Below, in pieces: positions 16,490-25,806 of a stretch of 54,702 nt of DNA. Position 1 is the first letter of the stretch, and each line of letters opens with the position of its first letter. The position numbers and the translations under genes were made by a program. Below the pieces are notes generated by a model. It was not told where the DNA came from and searched no databases. It worked only from the letters and a program-made list of their open reading frames with translations. This stretch comes from Anaerolineae bacterium (GTDB lineage: Bacteria; Chloroflexota; Anaerolineae; Anaerolineales; E44-bin32): assembly GCA_030605795.1 (NCBI GenBank), contig JAUWHR010000082.1, forward strand, positions 1 through 54,702, given 5' to 3'.

Positions 16490-17905
16490 CTAAAAAGCGC
16501 CTTCTCCTCTAAGAACTACAAAGGGTGTTCTTAGAAGGATTACCATATCCAGCCATAAAGAGTAATTATAAACGTAATAGAGATCCTCATCTGTATTTAA
16601 ATGCATCGGTTTCTCGCTACGACCATTTACCTGCCACCAGCCGGTGATACCCTGTGGTACAGCGAATCGTTTTCGTTGCCACGGTTTATATCGCTCCACC
16701 AACCAGGGTAGCTCAGGTCGTGGACCCACCAAACTCATTTCGCCACGCAGAACGTTGAACAGTTGCGGCAGTTCATCCAAGCTGAAACGTCGGAGGAAGC
16801 CCCCAACACGCGTAATCCTTGGATCATCTTTGCGTTTGTGGAGTAGATCGGGTTCGCCAGTCTCTCTCATGACCTGATCGATTTGGGCTTCGGCGTCTTT
16901 TATCATCGTGCGGAATTTAAGCATTTTAAAAGGTCGCGCATTCTCGCCGACGCGGGTCTGTCGGAAGATGATGGGACCGGGAGAATCGACATGGATGGCA
17001 ATTGCTATTGCAACCATAAGTGGTGCTGTGAGAATAAGAAGCAAGATACAGAACATTAAGTCGAATACTCGCTTGGCGAGTCTGGGCAGCCCTCGGATTA
17101 GCGGTTCTCGAAGGCCAATAATTGGAAACCCACCCACCATTTCCACACTGGCTTGTACCAACGCTAGGGAAAAATAATCCGGGATTACTTTGATCCGTAT
17201 TGGAATTGTCTCAAGCTTGGCAACCAGCGTGTGCAGTTGGTCGTACGCGCGAGGTGGCAATGTGCTCCACACTTCATTAACAGAGTGATCCTCGATCACC
17301 TTCAACAGATTCTCATATCGTCCCAGCACAGGAATCCCTTCGAAGACTTGACGTTGAATATCTGGGGCATCGTCGAGGTAACCAACCAGCCGGTAACCCC
17401 ATATTGGGTTGTTTTGTATTTTCCTGGCGATCTCGCGTGCCAAATCTCTTGCGCCGATGATGATCACTCGGCTCGGTGTCAACAGGGGGGAGTCGGTTTG
17501 ACGTTGTAGATAGACAAAGACCAGACCTCTGAAGAGGAGAAGCAAGCCCAAATTAATCAAAAAGCTATACAGGAACTGTAAACGGGAAACTTCTCGGTAA
17601 GTCATATATAGGAAACCGGCTAGCAGAATTGTCGCGGTACCTGCAGCTGAGGCGAGGTGAGTTATGCGAGTGATGAAATGGGGAGAGCGTTCGATTTTAT
17701 ACGCGCCGGAGATCAGGAGCGAGCCTGACCAGCAAGCGATGGCTAAAAGGTAGATAGGAATAGGAAGAATGTGGCCTTCAGGTCCCAGAGGTTTCCCGAA
17801 AGGAAGCATAGCCCGTAATTGGCTGGCTATGAAGAGACCTAATGGTGTGAGAAGAGCGTCACCAATGAAGAGGAAAATTGCGAGTCGGTTATTACGACGG
17901 TCCAT
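16490..17905 (-). CDS. Polyprenyl-phosphate sugar-1-phosphate transferase (WbaP/EpsE-like)
   Basis: This enzyme starts polysaccharide synthesis by moving a sugar-1-phosphate from a UDP-sugar to undecaprenyl phosphate at the inner face of the membrane. The 471 residues have about five membrane segments (about 5-130), then a CoA-binding-like Rossmann region (about 135-245; RVIIIGARDLAREIARKI). The catalytic sugar-transferase domain follows (about 275-471). It has a membrane segment, then GPIIFRQTRVGENARPF, KMLKFRTM, FSLDELPQLFNVLRGEMSLV, GPRPELP and the GITGWWQVNGRS ending. It is the last gene of the polysaccharide cluster. Confidence 0.94.
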   Translation of the reverse strand: MDRRNNRLAIFLFIGDALLTPLGLFIASQLRAMLPFGKPLGPEGHILPIPIYLLAIACWSGSLLISGAYKIERSPHFITRITHLASAAGTATILLAGFLYMTYREVSRLQFLYSFLINLGLLLLFRGLVFVYLQRQTDSPLLTPSRVIIIGARDLAREIARKIQNNPIWGYRLVGYLDDAPDIQRQVFEGIPVLGRYENLLKVIEDHSVNEVWSTLPPRAYDQLHTLVAKLETIPIRIKVIPDYFSLALVQASVEMVGGFPIIGLREPLIRGLPRLAKRVFDLMFCILLLILTAPLMVAIAIAIHVDSPGPIIFRQTRVGENARPFKMLKFRTMIKDAEAQIDQVMRETGEPDLLHKRKDDPRITRVGGFLRRFSLDELPQLFNVLRGEMSLVGPRPELPWLVERYKPWQRKRFAVPQGITGWWQVNGRSEKPMHLNTDEDLYYVYNYSLWLDMVILLRTPFVVLRGEGAF

Positions 17906-18059
17906 CTGTTATCCTTCTTGCCTGCTTAGACTTAAGCATATTTGATTCAGATCATATATCCAAGCTTTACAAAAGGACTAATCATAGGGGAGGGACCTTC
18001 CTTAGTTTGTGAATCCACGACTAAATTCTTGGCATTCATCTGATACATGACACCCCATG

Positions 18060-18827
18060 TTATTCTTTTGTCGACTTCCACAATCCCAGAGCTTGTCCAA
18101 GAACCATCAGTAGGAATTTGGGGTTTTCGATAAGATATCTCCTCCACAAACGCCTGGGCTCAGACAATAATCGGAAAAACCATTCCAAACCTGCCTGCTG
18201 CATCCAGCGGGGAGCTTGGGGAACACGACCCGTGAGGAAATCGAATGCTGCACCTACTGGAAGGATGACAGCACTTGTGATTCGACTCACATGTTTGTAA
18301 GCCCAGTATTCCTGTTTCGGAGTACCAAGGCCAACCCATACAATTTGCGGAGAAGTTGCGTTGATACGTTCAACGACTTCTTTATCCTCTTCTTCTGTTA
18401 AAGGTTGGAAAGGAGGCGAATACGTTCCAACAATCTGCAGATGAGGGAACCGCTTTAGTAATTCCCCTTTTAGATCTTCTGCGACACCTGGTGCCCCACC
18501 ATATAGATAATGTCGGTAGTCAGTGTCTTCAAAAAATTGACATAGAGCCACCATAAAATCTGGACCATACAAGCGACTGATCTGCTTGTTACCTTTCAAT
18601 CGTCCTATCCAAACCAGTGGCATTCCATCAGGAACAGCAAGCCCCGCAGATTCAATGACCTTGCAAAACGCGGGATCCCGCTGACAACTCATTACGGTAT
18701 AGACATTGCAAAAGCAGATGTACTGGGAATCCCTATTTTTAATCCATTCTTGGACTAGCGAAATAGAAGTGGGTAGATCTACAATGCTAATCCCAACACC
18801 AAGCACGTTAAAGCGGGGAGGGAACAT
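18060..18827 (-). CDS. WecG/TagA/CpsF-family glycosyltransferase
   Basis: GT26-family transferase adding an N-acetylmannosamine-type sugar, or a related one, to the lipid-linked first sugar. The 255 residues show the family blocks NVYTVMSCQRDPAF, GLAVPDGMPLVW, YGPDFM, the HYLYGGAPGVA strand, VWVGLGTPKQEYWAYKH and VGAAFDFLTGRVPQAPRWMQ. Normal length is about 240-260. It follows the GT4 gene and precedes the priming transferase. About 150 non-coding bases separate it from the latter, so a separate promoter or processing there is possible. Confidence 0.93.
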   Translation of the reverse strand: MFPPRFNVLGVGISIVDLPTSISLVQEWIKNRDSQYICFCNVYTVMSCQRDPAFCKVIESAGLAVPDGMPLVWIGRLKGNKQISRLYGPDFMVALCQFFEDTDYRHYLYGGAPGVAEDLKGELLKRFPHLQIVGTYSPPFQPLTEEEDKEVVERINATSPQIVWVGLGTPKQEYWAYKHVSRITSAVILPVGAAFDFLTGRVPQAPRWMQQAGLEWFFRLLSEPRRLWRRYLIENPKFLLMVLGQALGLWKSTKE

Positions 18828-18901
18828 TACAAATCCTTTTCCGTCTGTCTTTCCAATAGTGTTTGAGTGGTGAAGATGGCTATGACTTTAACTGACCCCC
18901 A

Positions 18902-20101
18902 TTATTTCATGCACGCATGAGTTAGGATTGTGATCAACCGTTGAGCGAAATCTCTCGGGGTCCATTTCGCGATTTTCTGAATACCGCGTTGGATTAAAAT
19001 GCTACGTAGCCTAGTCTCGGTATGAATCTGCCAAATAGCCTGTGCAATCGATTCTTCACTAAGAGGGTCGACTTGTAGTCCAGCGTCGGCGACTTGTTCA
19101 CGAACCCCACGCACATCTGAGGTTATCACGGGACATCCCAGTGCCCAAGCTTCCAAGATAGGGATATTGGTCGGACCGAAAAAAGTTGGCATCACCAACG
19201 CCAAAGCAAGACGATATAGGGGGTACAAATCCTCATCGGGCACATAGCCGAGGAAGTGGATCTGGTCGGTAAGGCTAAGCTCAGTCGAGAGTTGTACAAG
19301 TCGCCTGTATTTGTGTCGTTTTGAACCCGTCAGAACGAGGTGGACTTGAAGGTCGCGACTTGTCTTGAGTAAGTGGATTGCCCGGAATAAATTGGCGTGG
19401 TTTTTATGTGACCAGAATGATGCCGGGTAAAAGAGAAACTCTTCAGGCAGCTGGTAGTGAGCTTTGACCCTGGTAATATTCACATTTGAAACTTCTGCGG
19501 CGAGGTAGGTAGGGGCAAGGTAGGGAAGAGCGTGTATGCGGGCAGGATCGGCATTATAGGCTTGGATAACATCCTCACGTCCAACCTCGGAGTCAGTTAG
19601 AATGGCGACCGCTCTAGGCACAGAATTCTGGTAGATGTACTCACGACGCTCTCCCTCACCATGGGCTGACACCTCAGGGTATTCTGGTTGAAAAAGATGC
19701 TGTAAATCATGGATGGGAAAAACTGAGCGATGAGGCCACTGGAAAACGTGTATCGTAGGTTTGACATAAAGCATCATGTCGAGTGGTACTGATTGTATCT
19801 GAAGGTTTCGAGGAAGGATGCGTAATGGTCGGCGCCAGCCGAAACGAGCGGCTGTAAATAGAGCCGCCTCAATAGCCAAATGAGGAATCAGGATATTCCG
19901 AGCAAGATGAATGATCTCCCAATTCTGGTTATCGATATTTAATTGGAACGGTTCAAGGGTCGCGTGAAAGAGGATGTAGTTGTTATCCTGATCAAAAGTA
20001 TTTAGGCAGTGGATCAATGTCAACGCGTATTGATAAAGCCCGCCTTGGTCTCGGCGGGCGTTGAAGTAAATCCCTATCCTTAATGAGCGCGAGCGACCCA
20101 T
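18902..20101 (-). CDS. GT4-family glycosyltransferase
   Basis: Retaining GT-B glycosyltransferase. The ATG at 20101 gives 399 residues; the in-frame TTG at 20113 lacks good spacing to a ribosome site. The N domain starts LRIGIYFNARRDQGGLYQYAL. The C domain has LFYPASFWSHKNHANLFRAI, QIHFLGYVPDEDLYPLYR, and the donor-binding block PNIPILEAWALGCPVITSDV followed by GVREQVADAG. It would add a sugar to the growing lipid-linked chain at the cytoplasmic side. It overlaps the end of the methyltransferase gene by about 22 bases, so the two are cotranscribed. Confidence 0.9.
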   Translation of the reverse strand: MGRSRSLRIGIYFNARRDQGGLYQYALTLIHCLNTFDQDNNYILFHATLEPFQLNIDNQNWEIIHLARNILIPHLAIEAALFTAARFGWRRPLRILPRNLQIQSVPLDMMLYVKPTIHVFQWPHRSVFPIHDLQHLFQPEYPEVSAHGEGERREYIYQNSVPRAVAILTDSEVGREDVIQAYNADPARIHALPYLAPTYLAAEVSNVNITRVKAHYQLPEEFLFYPASFWSHKNHANLFRAIHLLKTSRDLQVHLVLTGSKRHKYRRLVQLSTELSLTDQIHFLGYVPDEDLYPLYRLALALVMPTFFGPTNIPILEAWALGCPVITSDVRGVREQVADAGLQVDPLSEESIAQAIWQIHTETRLRSILIQRGIQKIAKWTPRDFAQRLITILTHACMK

Positions 20102-20841
20102 GTTACGTTCCAATCCTGTTCACTCGGTTTGTGATCAGGTTCCATGAATGGGCAAACATATATTAACTCAAAACCCGTCATCTGGCAAAGCAACTCGACC
20201 TCTGGTAAGAAGAGAAAACGCATAACATGCGTCTCGTTCACTTCATCTATAACTTGATTCTCGCGCACACAACTCAAAGTGTAATTTACGGTAACGGTGT
20301 GGTTCAATACATCTAATGAGGATTCGGCTGTTCGTATCAACTTCTGTTCCCCGTGCTTGATAGTCTTTACACGATCGGTTGGACGAATAGCCAACACTGC
20401 AGGACCAAACCAGCTATCGAAAATAAATAAGCTGTTTTTTTGAAGATGACGGCGCGCGGTTTTGAAAGTCGCAACCAAATCCTCATTCGTGGTTTGATAG
20501 CTAACCACTGCAAACATCGCAATTACTGCGTCAAAGGTAGTGTCAAGTGATAAATTACGAACATCGCCACTTTGGAAGCGAGTTTGAACGCCGGCTTGAT
20601 CAGCCTTCATTCTTGCGCTTTCCAACATAGGGTTCGAGAGGTCTATCCCGGTTACTTGATAACCGCGCAAAGCGAGGGGGATGGCATGGCCACCAGTTCC
20701 ACAACCAAGATCAAGAATTTGTTGTATGGGGATTAAGCTGAGATCTTGAAAAAGGGTCTCGATAAAATCGCATTCAGCGTTATAGTCCTTTTCAGAGTAG
20801 AGTGCATCGTAGTAAACGGCGTAGTCTTTAAATACATTCAT
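20080..20841 (-). CDS. SAM-dependent class I methyltransferase
   Basis: Typical class I fold of 253 residues. It has the glycine-rich SAM site ILDLGCGTGGHAIPLALRG (about 40-58), the acidic VTGIDLSNPML end of strand two, and a DAVIAMFAVVSYQ strand four. In a polysaccharide cluster such enzymes methylate sugars, or related small molecules, but the acceptor cannot be told. It overlaps the GT2 gene start region by 14 bases and the GT4 by about 22, in one transcript. Confidence 0.88.
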   Translation of the reverse strand: MNVFKDYAVYYDALYSEKDYNAECDFIETLFQDLSLIPIQQILDLGCGTGGHAIPLALRGYQVTGIDLSNPMLESARMKADQAGVQTRFQSGDVRNLSLDTTFDAVIAMFAVVSYQTTNEDLVATFKTARRHLQKNSLFIFDSWFGPAVLAIRPTDRVKTIKHGEQKLIRTAESSLDVLNHTVTVNYTLSCVRENQVIDEVNETHVMRFLFLPEVELLCQMTGFELIYVCPFMEPDHKPSEQDWNVTWVARAH

Positions 20842-21814
20842 CTTCTGGTTCCAAATAAGTCTTTCTCGTCACGTGATTGCGTAACGTTGGGTCACGCATT
20901 AATCGAAGCCCGTACTCGGCGATTGTTTGGTATCTGAGTGATTGTATCTCTGCTTGAAGCCGTCGTACCGAGTGTTCTTTATTGATCCAGCGGCGTGAAT
21001 GATGCCAATTGCTGAGAAGAGTGCCACTGAAAATCAGGATACCAATTGACCACAGTGAACACCTCCAGCGGCGAGAAAAAGTAAATGCATTCTCTATACC
21101 GTGTGCGCGCCCTCGTCGACGGAAATATTCTGGAGTCAGACGTTCAGGTGTAATTTTGTGCCATACCAATGCATCCGGTACATACATTACTTTTCCTCCA
21201 GAAGCTCTTATTTTCTTTGTCAAACCTGCCTCGCCGTCCCCACGAAGCCATCGAAACTTGGGATCTGCAAAGCTATCTGGGTGGAACCCCCCTACTTGGA
21301 AGAGAACCTCGCGTCGGACGGAGTAATTGCATCCATTTATACCCTCGCGTTTCATTATCGGGCGAACTTGGTCTCCGTAATCCAGCAAGCTTAGGTAATC
21401 ACTTGGCATTTGGCTGACCCAATCTTCAGGTTTCGCCTCCCAAATAGGTAAGACGCGGCCTCCGACAGCCATAGTTTGGGGATCCTTATATGCTGTAAGG
21501 TATGAGACCAACCAGCGCGGATCGGCTATTATGTCGTCATCTATGTAGACAAGGATTTTTCCATATGCGGTTTTGGCACCGGTATGACGGCAATAGTGTA
21601 GACCGTTTCTGGGTTCGTTGATGTAACGAAGTGGAAATTTTATTTCATCCTGGAAATCTGCAACCATCTTCGCGGTGTCATCTGAGGAAGCGTTGTCGAT
21701 GACGAGGATCTCAATTTGTCCAGAGACACCTTCTTGTGCATGGATACTACTAAGTGTCTCTACAAGATAATCACAACGATTATAAGTTGGGATTATGATC
21801 GATAATATAACCAT
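20828..21814 (-). CDS. GT2-family glycosyltransferase
   Basis: Inverting GT-A transferase of 328 residues. The N-terminal domain starts LSIIIPTYNRCDYLVETL and has ILVIDNASSD. The metal-binding DxD-like motif is ILVYIDDDIIADPRWL, and the acceptor-side LRGDGEAGLTKKIRASG is the ED-like region. A hydrophobic stretch near 270-290 (LWSIGILIFSGTLLSN) suggests membrane association. It probably adds one sugar of the repeat unit. It overlaps the downstream methyltransferase by 14 bases. Confidence 0.9.
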   Translation of the reverse strand: MVILSIIIPTYNRCDYLVETLSSIHAQEGVSGQIEILVIDNASSDDTAKMVADFQDEIKFPLRYINEPRNGLHYCRHTGAKTAYGKILVYIDDDIIADPRWLVSYLTAYKDPQTMAVGGRVLPIWEAKPEDWVSQMPSDYLSLLDYGDQVRPIMKREGINGCNYSVRREVLFQVGGFHPDSFADPKFRWLRGDGEAGLTKKIRASGGKVMYVPDALVWHKITPERLTPEYFRRRGRAHGIENAFTFSRRWRCSLWSIGILIFSGTLLSNWHHSRRWINKEHSVRRLQAEIQSLRYQTIAEYGLRLMRDPTLRNHVTRKTYLEPEDECI

Positions 21815-21850
21815 AGATCCTTTTTTACCCTCTAATTGCCGATGTTATTA

Positions 21851-22585
21851 TTACTTAGTTAGATCAGAAGCCCGACAAAAAAATATATTCAGCATAGCAA
21901 GGCTTGGAATTGCTAAAGGTTCGAAAAGGTCATGCAACCATCTTAAATGAGCTGTGTAATGCGCGATAAGTTGATGAATTATTGGCACAGTCAGTGTCAC
22001 TCCAATACACCGATCGATATGAAAACCATTATCTATTAAAAGCTGACGATTTTCCCAAATTGGGAGTTCACCAATATGGTTTGTTATAGAATCCGTTCGG
22101 TGAAGGCGCCCTAACAGCAGAAATGCTATGCGTGAACTGAAGTGAGCTAAATTTGGTATGGAAGCGATAAGCTCCCCTCTTGGTTTAAGTACACGGTGTA
22201 TCTCCTGTAAGACGCGAGGTTGATCGAGGTATGGTATGTGTTCAAAAACATCCAGCAGTAGCACTAAGTCATAATGTCCATCCTCATAGGGCATCTGACA
22301 AATATCTCCTCGCTGCACAAACTCGCTCGAATAATGTAAATCTAATCCATCGATATTCCGGTCCAATTTTGAATACTCTTCTACCAATACACCTTCCCCG
22401 CAGCCTGCATCTAGGATTTGAGCCATCATAGGCAGTTTGTCTATATGCCTACGAATCCATTTCATTTTACGCATGTAGGTCGGTGCATAGCTCCAATTGG
22501 GGTCCAGATTCCGATGATAATCTCCAAGGTGTGCGTATTCCCAGCCTCGATAAGGATCTACTGAATCGTTACTATCATTCTTCAT
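21851..22585 (-). CDS. SAM-dependent methyltransferase
   Basis: A 244-residue class I methyltransferase. The SAM motif ILDAGCGEGVLVEEYSK (about 57-73), the strand-two acidic LDRNIDGLDLHY, and LVLLLDVFEHIPYLDQPRVL (about 107-126) are all present. The last resembles the UbiE/Methyltransf_11 group. The substrate is unknown; a sugar or lipid of the surface glycan is likely from position. It overlaps the flippase gene by four bases, with the flippase stop within its ATGA-type start. Confidence 0.87.
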   Translation of the reverse strand: MKNDSNDSVDPYRGWEYAHLGDYHRNLDPNWSYAPTYMRKMKWIRRHIDKLPMMAQILDAGCGEGVLVEEYSKLDRNIDGLDLHYSSEFVQRGDICQMPYEDGHYDLVLLLDVFEHIPYLDQPRVLQEIHRVLKPRGELIASIPNLAHFSSRIAFLLLGRLHRTDSITNHIGELPIWENRQLLIDNGFHIDRCIGVTLTVPIIHQLIAHYTAHLRWLHDLFEPLAIPSLAMLNIFFCRASDLTK

Positions 22586-24051
22586 GATTCGTTCTTGGTT
22601 AAGATTACTTGTTTGACAAGCTTGAAAGCCCTTATGAGAAGATCTTTATCCAACAACCAAATGGCCAATCCATAACTTATAGCACCGAAGAGCACCATGC
22701 AGCCTAATTGTACCCATCCTTGCCAGTCATGTAAGTCCCTGCTAAATGAGAACAATCCAAATATTATTAATGCCATACTTAGGCTTGCGACCAAGGGAAC
22801 TTTGACACATTCCCAAAGCTGGCTAAACCCCAGTCTTGCAAACCTAGATATCAATAATACATGCACAGGGAAGAAGATCACAGTGATGGATATACGTGCC
22901 ACGATAAACCCTAATAGGCCAAACTGCGTTCCAATAACATAGACCGGAAGACTGTATATAATAGTTGCTAGCAGCAACTTAGGCATGATATCTGGTCTTC
23001 CAATCGCTCGGAATAGCTCTGGGTTAATGAGCAATAAGTGGGAAATGCCAGGGAATAGTGCCAATAACTGAATTACAGGCGTGATTCCGGGCCATCTACC
23101 ATCAAGCACAACACGAGCCACTGGATCAGCAACAAGTGCAAGACCAATTCCAATAGGAAGGATGATCAAAGCTAAGAAACGTATGATGTTTAAAAATGCT
23201 CGTGATATCTCAGCGATATTCAGCTTCAAACTAGTTAGGGCTGAATAGGCTACCGAAGATAGTGGTTGAAGGATGATTGTGAAGCTGTACACTGCAATTT
23301 TATATCCGAGGCCATAAACACCAAGCGTCTCAACACCTAAAAAATATCCGACGATGACACTATCACCATAATTCAGAAGCCATCCTTGAAAAGCCTCGAT
23401 CATGGTCAAACCACCAAATCTTAGTAAGGATCGACCTATATCAGTCTCGATGTGGAATGATGGACGCCAGGGACTGATCAGCCAGAATATTGTGGTTTGG
23501 ACGGTAGCTCCGATCAGAAGTGAATAGATAAATGCCCATAGACGAAAACCAGTTATTAGGAATCCGCCTGCCGAGATTACCATTGCCAGCGAACCGAGGA
23601 AGCCAGCTATGAATTGATGGCGATATTTTAGATGCCGCTGAGCAAGTGCCAAAGGTACAGATCGGAAGGAGAATATTACTAGTTGCAATCCAGCTACTCG
23701 AATGGCGTGGGTAACTGTAGATTCACCAAAAAAATTCGCTACATAAGGGGCAAAACCATAAATCGTCCCATAAACAATAACGCTTAAGATTATGTTGGTC
23801 CAAAACACAACGTTTGCAGCTAGATCCTCATCAAGCTCTGTCTGTATCAGGGCAAGGCCAAGACCGAATTCTTGAAGAATCTGAGCTAAGGTCAATACTA
23901 GGATAATTATTTCGAAGATTCCGTATTCACTGGGCTGAAGTATACGGGCCATCAGGAATAAAATGAGTAACTGTGCACCGCGCGTTATCCAGTGGCTTAA
24001 CGCTGACCACTTGATCGCATGAGTTGCGCGTTCTCGGATACTTAAGTACAT
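22582..24051 (-). CDS. Wzx-like lipopolysaccharide/exopolysaccharide flippase
   Basis: Integral membrane protein of 489 residues with about 12-14 membrane segments, of the MOP polysaccharide-transport group. It begins with HAIKWSALSHWITRGAQLLIL and has the typical RILQPSEYGIFEIIILVLTLAQILQEFGLGLALIQ segment. It would flip undecaprenyl-linked repeat units to the outer face of the membrane. Paired Arg/Lys-rich loops are sparse. Downstream genes overlap or are close, so they are likely cotranscribed. No Wzy polymerase lies in this minus-strand cluster. Confidence 0.9.
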   Translation of the reverse strand: MYLSIRERATHAIKWSALSHWITRGAQLLILFLMARILQPSEYGIFEIIILVLTLAQILQEFGLGLALIQTELDEDLAANVVFWTNIILSVIVYGTIYGFAPYVANFFGESTVTHAIRVAGLQLVIFSFRSVPLALAQRHLKYRHQFIAGFLGSLAMVISAGGFLITGFRLWAFIYSLLIGATVQTTIFWLISPWRPSFHIETDIGRSLLRFGGLTMIEAFQGWLLNYGDSVIVGYFLGVETLGVYGLGYKIAVYSFTIILQPLSSVAYSALTSLKLNIAEISRAFLNIIRFLALIILPIGIGLALVADPVARVVLDGRWPGITPVIQLLALFPGISHLLLINPELFRAIGRPDIMPKLLLATIIYSLPVYVIGTQFGLLGFIVARISITVIFFPVHVLLISRFARLGFSQLWECVKVPLVASLSMALIIFGLFSFSRDLHDWQGWVQLGCMVLFGAISYGLAIWLLDKDLLIRAFKLVKQVILTKNES

Positions 24052-24120
24052 AACTTTGTGAATTGCGGATTCATCCAGACAGTTTTCAAATCGAAATCAT
24101 CATATTCCAAGGATCATGTT

Positions 24121-25230
24121 TTATTGCAGCACGATCCTTATCGCTTCAGCAACTTGATCTACTTGACCATCAGTGAGCGTCAATCCGGAGGGTAAATATA
24201 GGCCTCTCCTGGATATGAATTCAGCTACCGGATAACGCTCACCTATAAACAACCCTCTCTCCTGAAAAACCGGCTGCTCATGCATCCCAAGGAAGAAAGG
24301 TCTTGTATCCACACCCTCCGCATGTAGTCGGAGGGCAAAATCATCCGCATCCATAGGTACGTCTTCAGCCAATACCACACCATACATCCAATACACGTTC
24401 TTCGCCCAGCTCTTTTCGACAGGCAATTGCAGTTGATGGATATCCTGCAATCGCTCAGTGTAGGCTCTTGCCATCCAGCGCTTCTTGGCTATATGTTCTT
24501 CGATCCGTTCCAGTTGGGCTAATCCGATGGCAGCCTGAACATTGGTTAAACGGTAATTGTGTCCAAGTTTGGTGTGGAAGAAACGGCGATCTTTGCGAAA
24601 AGCAAGGTTTCGTTCTGAACGTAACCGTTCTGCCAGATCTGGGTCGCGTGTAAGCGCCATGCCACCTTCACCGGTTGTGATGATTTTATTAGCGTAGAAA
24701 CTAAAACAACTGATGTCACCCAAACCACCACACTTTTTGCCCTTATACTCAGCTCCGTGAGCTTCAGCAGCATCCTCGATGATGAGTAGATCATGTTGTT
24801 GTGCCAGTTCTATCAAAGGGTCCATATCAACTGGATGCCCGTATATGTGCACTGGCATAATCGCCCTTGTCCGGGACGTGATCTTCTCAGCGACTTGGGC
24901 CACATCCATTGTCCATGTCTTTGGATCAGAATCAACCAGGACGGGTGTACCCCCATTCTCCACAATTGCTAGGGCACAGGAGATGATCGTGAAGGTAGGT
25001 AAGATCACCTCATCACCGGGTTTGAGATCTATACATGCCACCGCTGCCGAAAGAGCTGCCGTGCCATTGCACATCGCCACACCGTACTCCATCCCGCAAT
25101 ACTCAGCCCAACGAGATTCAAACTCCGCTATGAATTTCCCAGCTGAAGAGATCCAGCCGGTTTGCAAACACTCGAGAACGTATTCCTTCTCACGCTCCCT
25201 AATCAAGGGCTCATTCACCGGGATCATCAA
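24121..25230 (-). CDS. DegT/DnrJ/EryC1/StrS aminotransferase, perosamine-synthase-like
   Basis: PLP-dependent sugar aminotransferase of 369 residues. It has the N-terminal VNEPLIREREKEYVLECLQTGWISSAGKF, MCNGTAALSAAV (phosphate-binding), IIEDAAEAHG (the Asp contacting the PLP ring), and SFYANKIITTGEGG with the Schiff-base Lys. The pattern is closest to GDP-4-keto-6-deoxymannose aminotransferases, so the product may be perosamine or a similar 4-amino sugar. That identity is an inference. It overlaps the cupin gene by 20 bases. It is the second gene of the cluster in transcription order. Confidence 0.9.
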   Translation of the reverse strand: MMIPVNEPLIREREKEYVLECLQTGWISSAGKFIAEFESRWAEYCGMEYGVAMCNGTAALSAAVACIDLKPGDEVILPTFTIISCALAIVENGGTPVLVDSDPKTWTMDVAQVAEKITSRTRAIMPVHIYGHPVDMDPLIELAQQHDLLIIEDAAEAHGAEYKGKKCGGLGDISCFSFYANKIITTGEGGMALTRDPDLAERLRSERNLAFRKDRRFFHTKLGHNYRLTNVQAAIGLAQLERIEEHIAKKRWMARAYTERLQDIHQLQLPVEKSWAKNVYWMYGVVLAEDVPMDADDFALRLHAEGVDTRPFFLGMHEQPVFQERGLFIGERYPVAEFISRRGLYLPSGLTLTDGQVDQVAEAIRIVLQ

Positions 25231-25627
25231 TGTGCTCCTTTTCTACCAAACCTGTGTACGGACCCTGCTTGACTTCCAGCAAGACCGTATCCTCCAACAT
25301 CGAAAATCCGTGACCCCCGCTGACTAAAACCAGGACATCCCCTTTTTCCAATATCCGTTTCGCCACAAGGCTACGATGGTCATCAAACAAGCGTACTTCC
25401 ATCTTTCCACGCCTCACGATGAGGGTTTCTGCAGTGCCAATGGTGTACCGTTCTATAGGTTTGTGTGAATGTGCCTGAATCTGCCCCCCGGCTGGGTACA
25501 CAACAAAACCAATCTGCTGATTGAATTCATCAGGCGTAATAAAGGTCGTCTCCGCGGGAGAAACCGATTGCCGAATGATGATTGCGATAACTTGCTCCCC
25601 AGACCGAATCCATTCTATAAGCTCCAT
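25211..25627 (-). CDS. Cupin-fold protein of the polysaccharide cluster
   Basis: A small protein of 138 residues (ATG at 25627, with GAGGG seven bases upstream) that forms one beta barrel. It shows a metal-site-like HSH (GGQIQAHSHKPIERY) and a second region with His (DVLVLVSGGHGFSML). Cupins in such clusters can be sugar isomerases or epimerases, as in the FdtA/WbuC groups, but I cannot assign one. The first gene of the run, it overlaps the aminotransferase and is preceded by the hppA terminator. Confidence 0.75.
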   Translation of the reverse strand: MELIEWIRSGEQVIAIIIRQSVSPAETTFITPDEFNQQIGFVVYPAGGQIQAHSHKPIERYTIGTAETLIVRRGKMEVRLFDDHRSLVAKRILEKGDVLVLVSGGHGFSMLEDTVLLEVKQGPYTGLVEKEHIDDPGE

Positions 25628-25747
25628 AAGCGTTCCCTCTTTAGGACGCACAATAAGACAATTATTGGCACTTGTACAGAAATCGCCCTCGCTATTAATG
25701 CAAGTTCAAATCCAGATCCCAATTGCATTGTATATCGAGAGCCATTA

Positions 25748-25782
25748 TGAGAAAAGCAAAGGGTCCGGTCGAAACCGGACCC
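25748..25782 (-). terminator. Rho-independent terminator of hppA
   Basis: GGGTCCGGT-TTCG-ACCGGACCC (minus strand; nine-base-pair stem with the stable TTCG loop) is followed by TTTGCTTTTCTC. It lies just past the hppA stop and before the cupin gene, so the polysaccharide cluster likely has its own promoter. Confidence 0.85.
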
Positions 25783-25806
25783 GATATTGCGCAGGATGAT
25801 CATATT

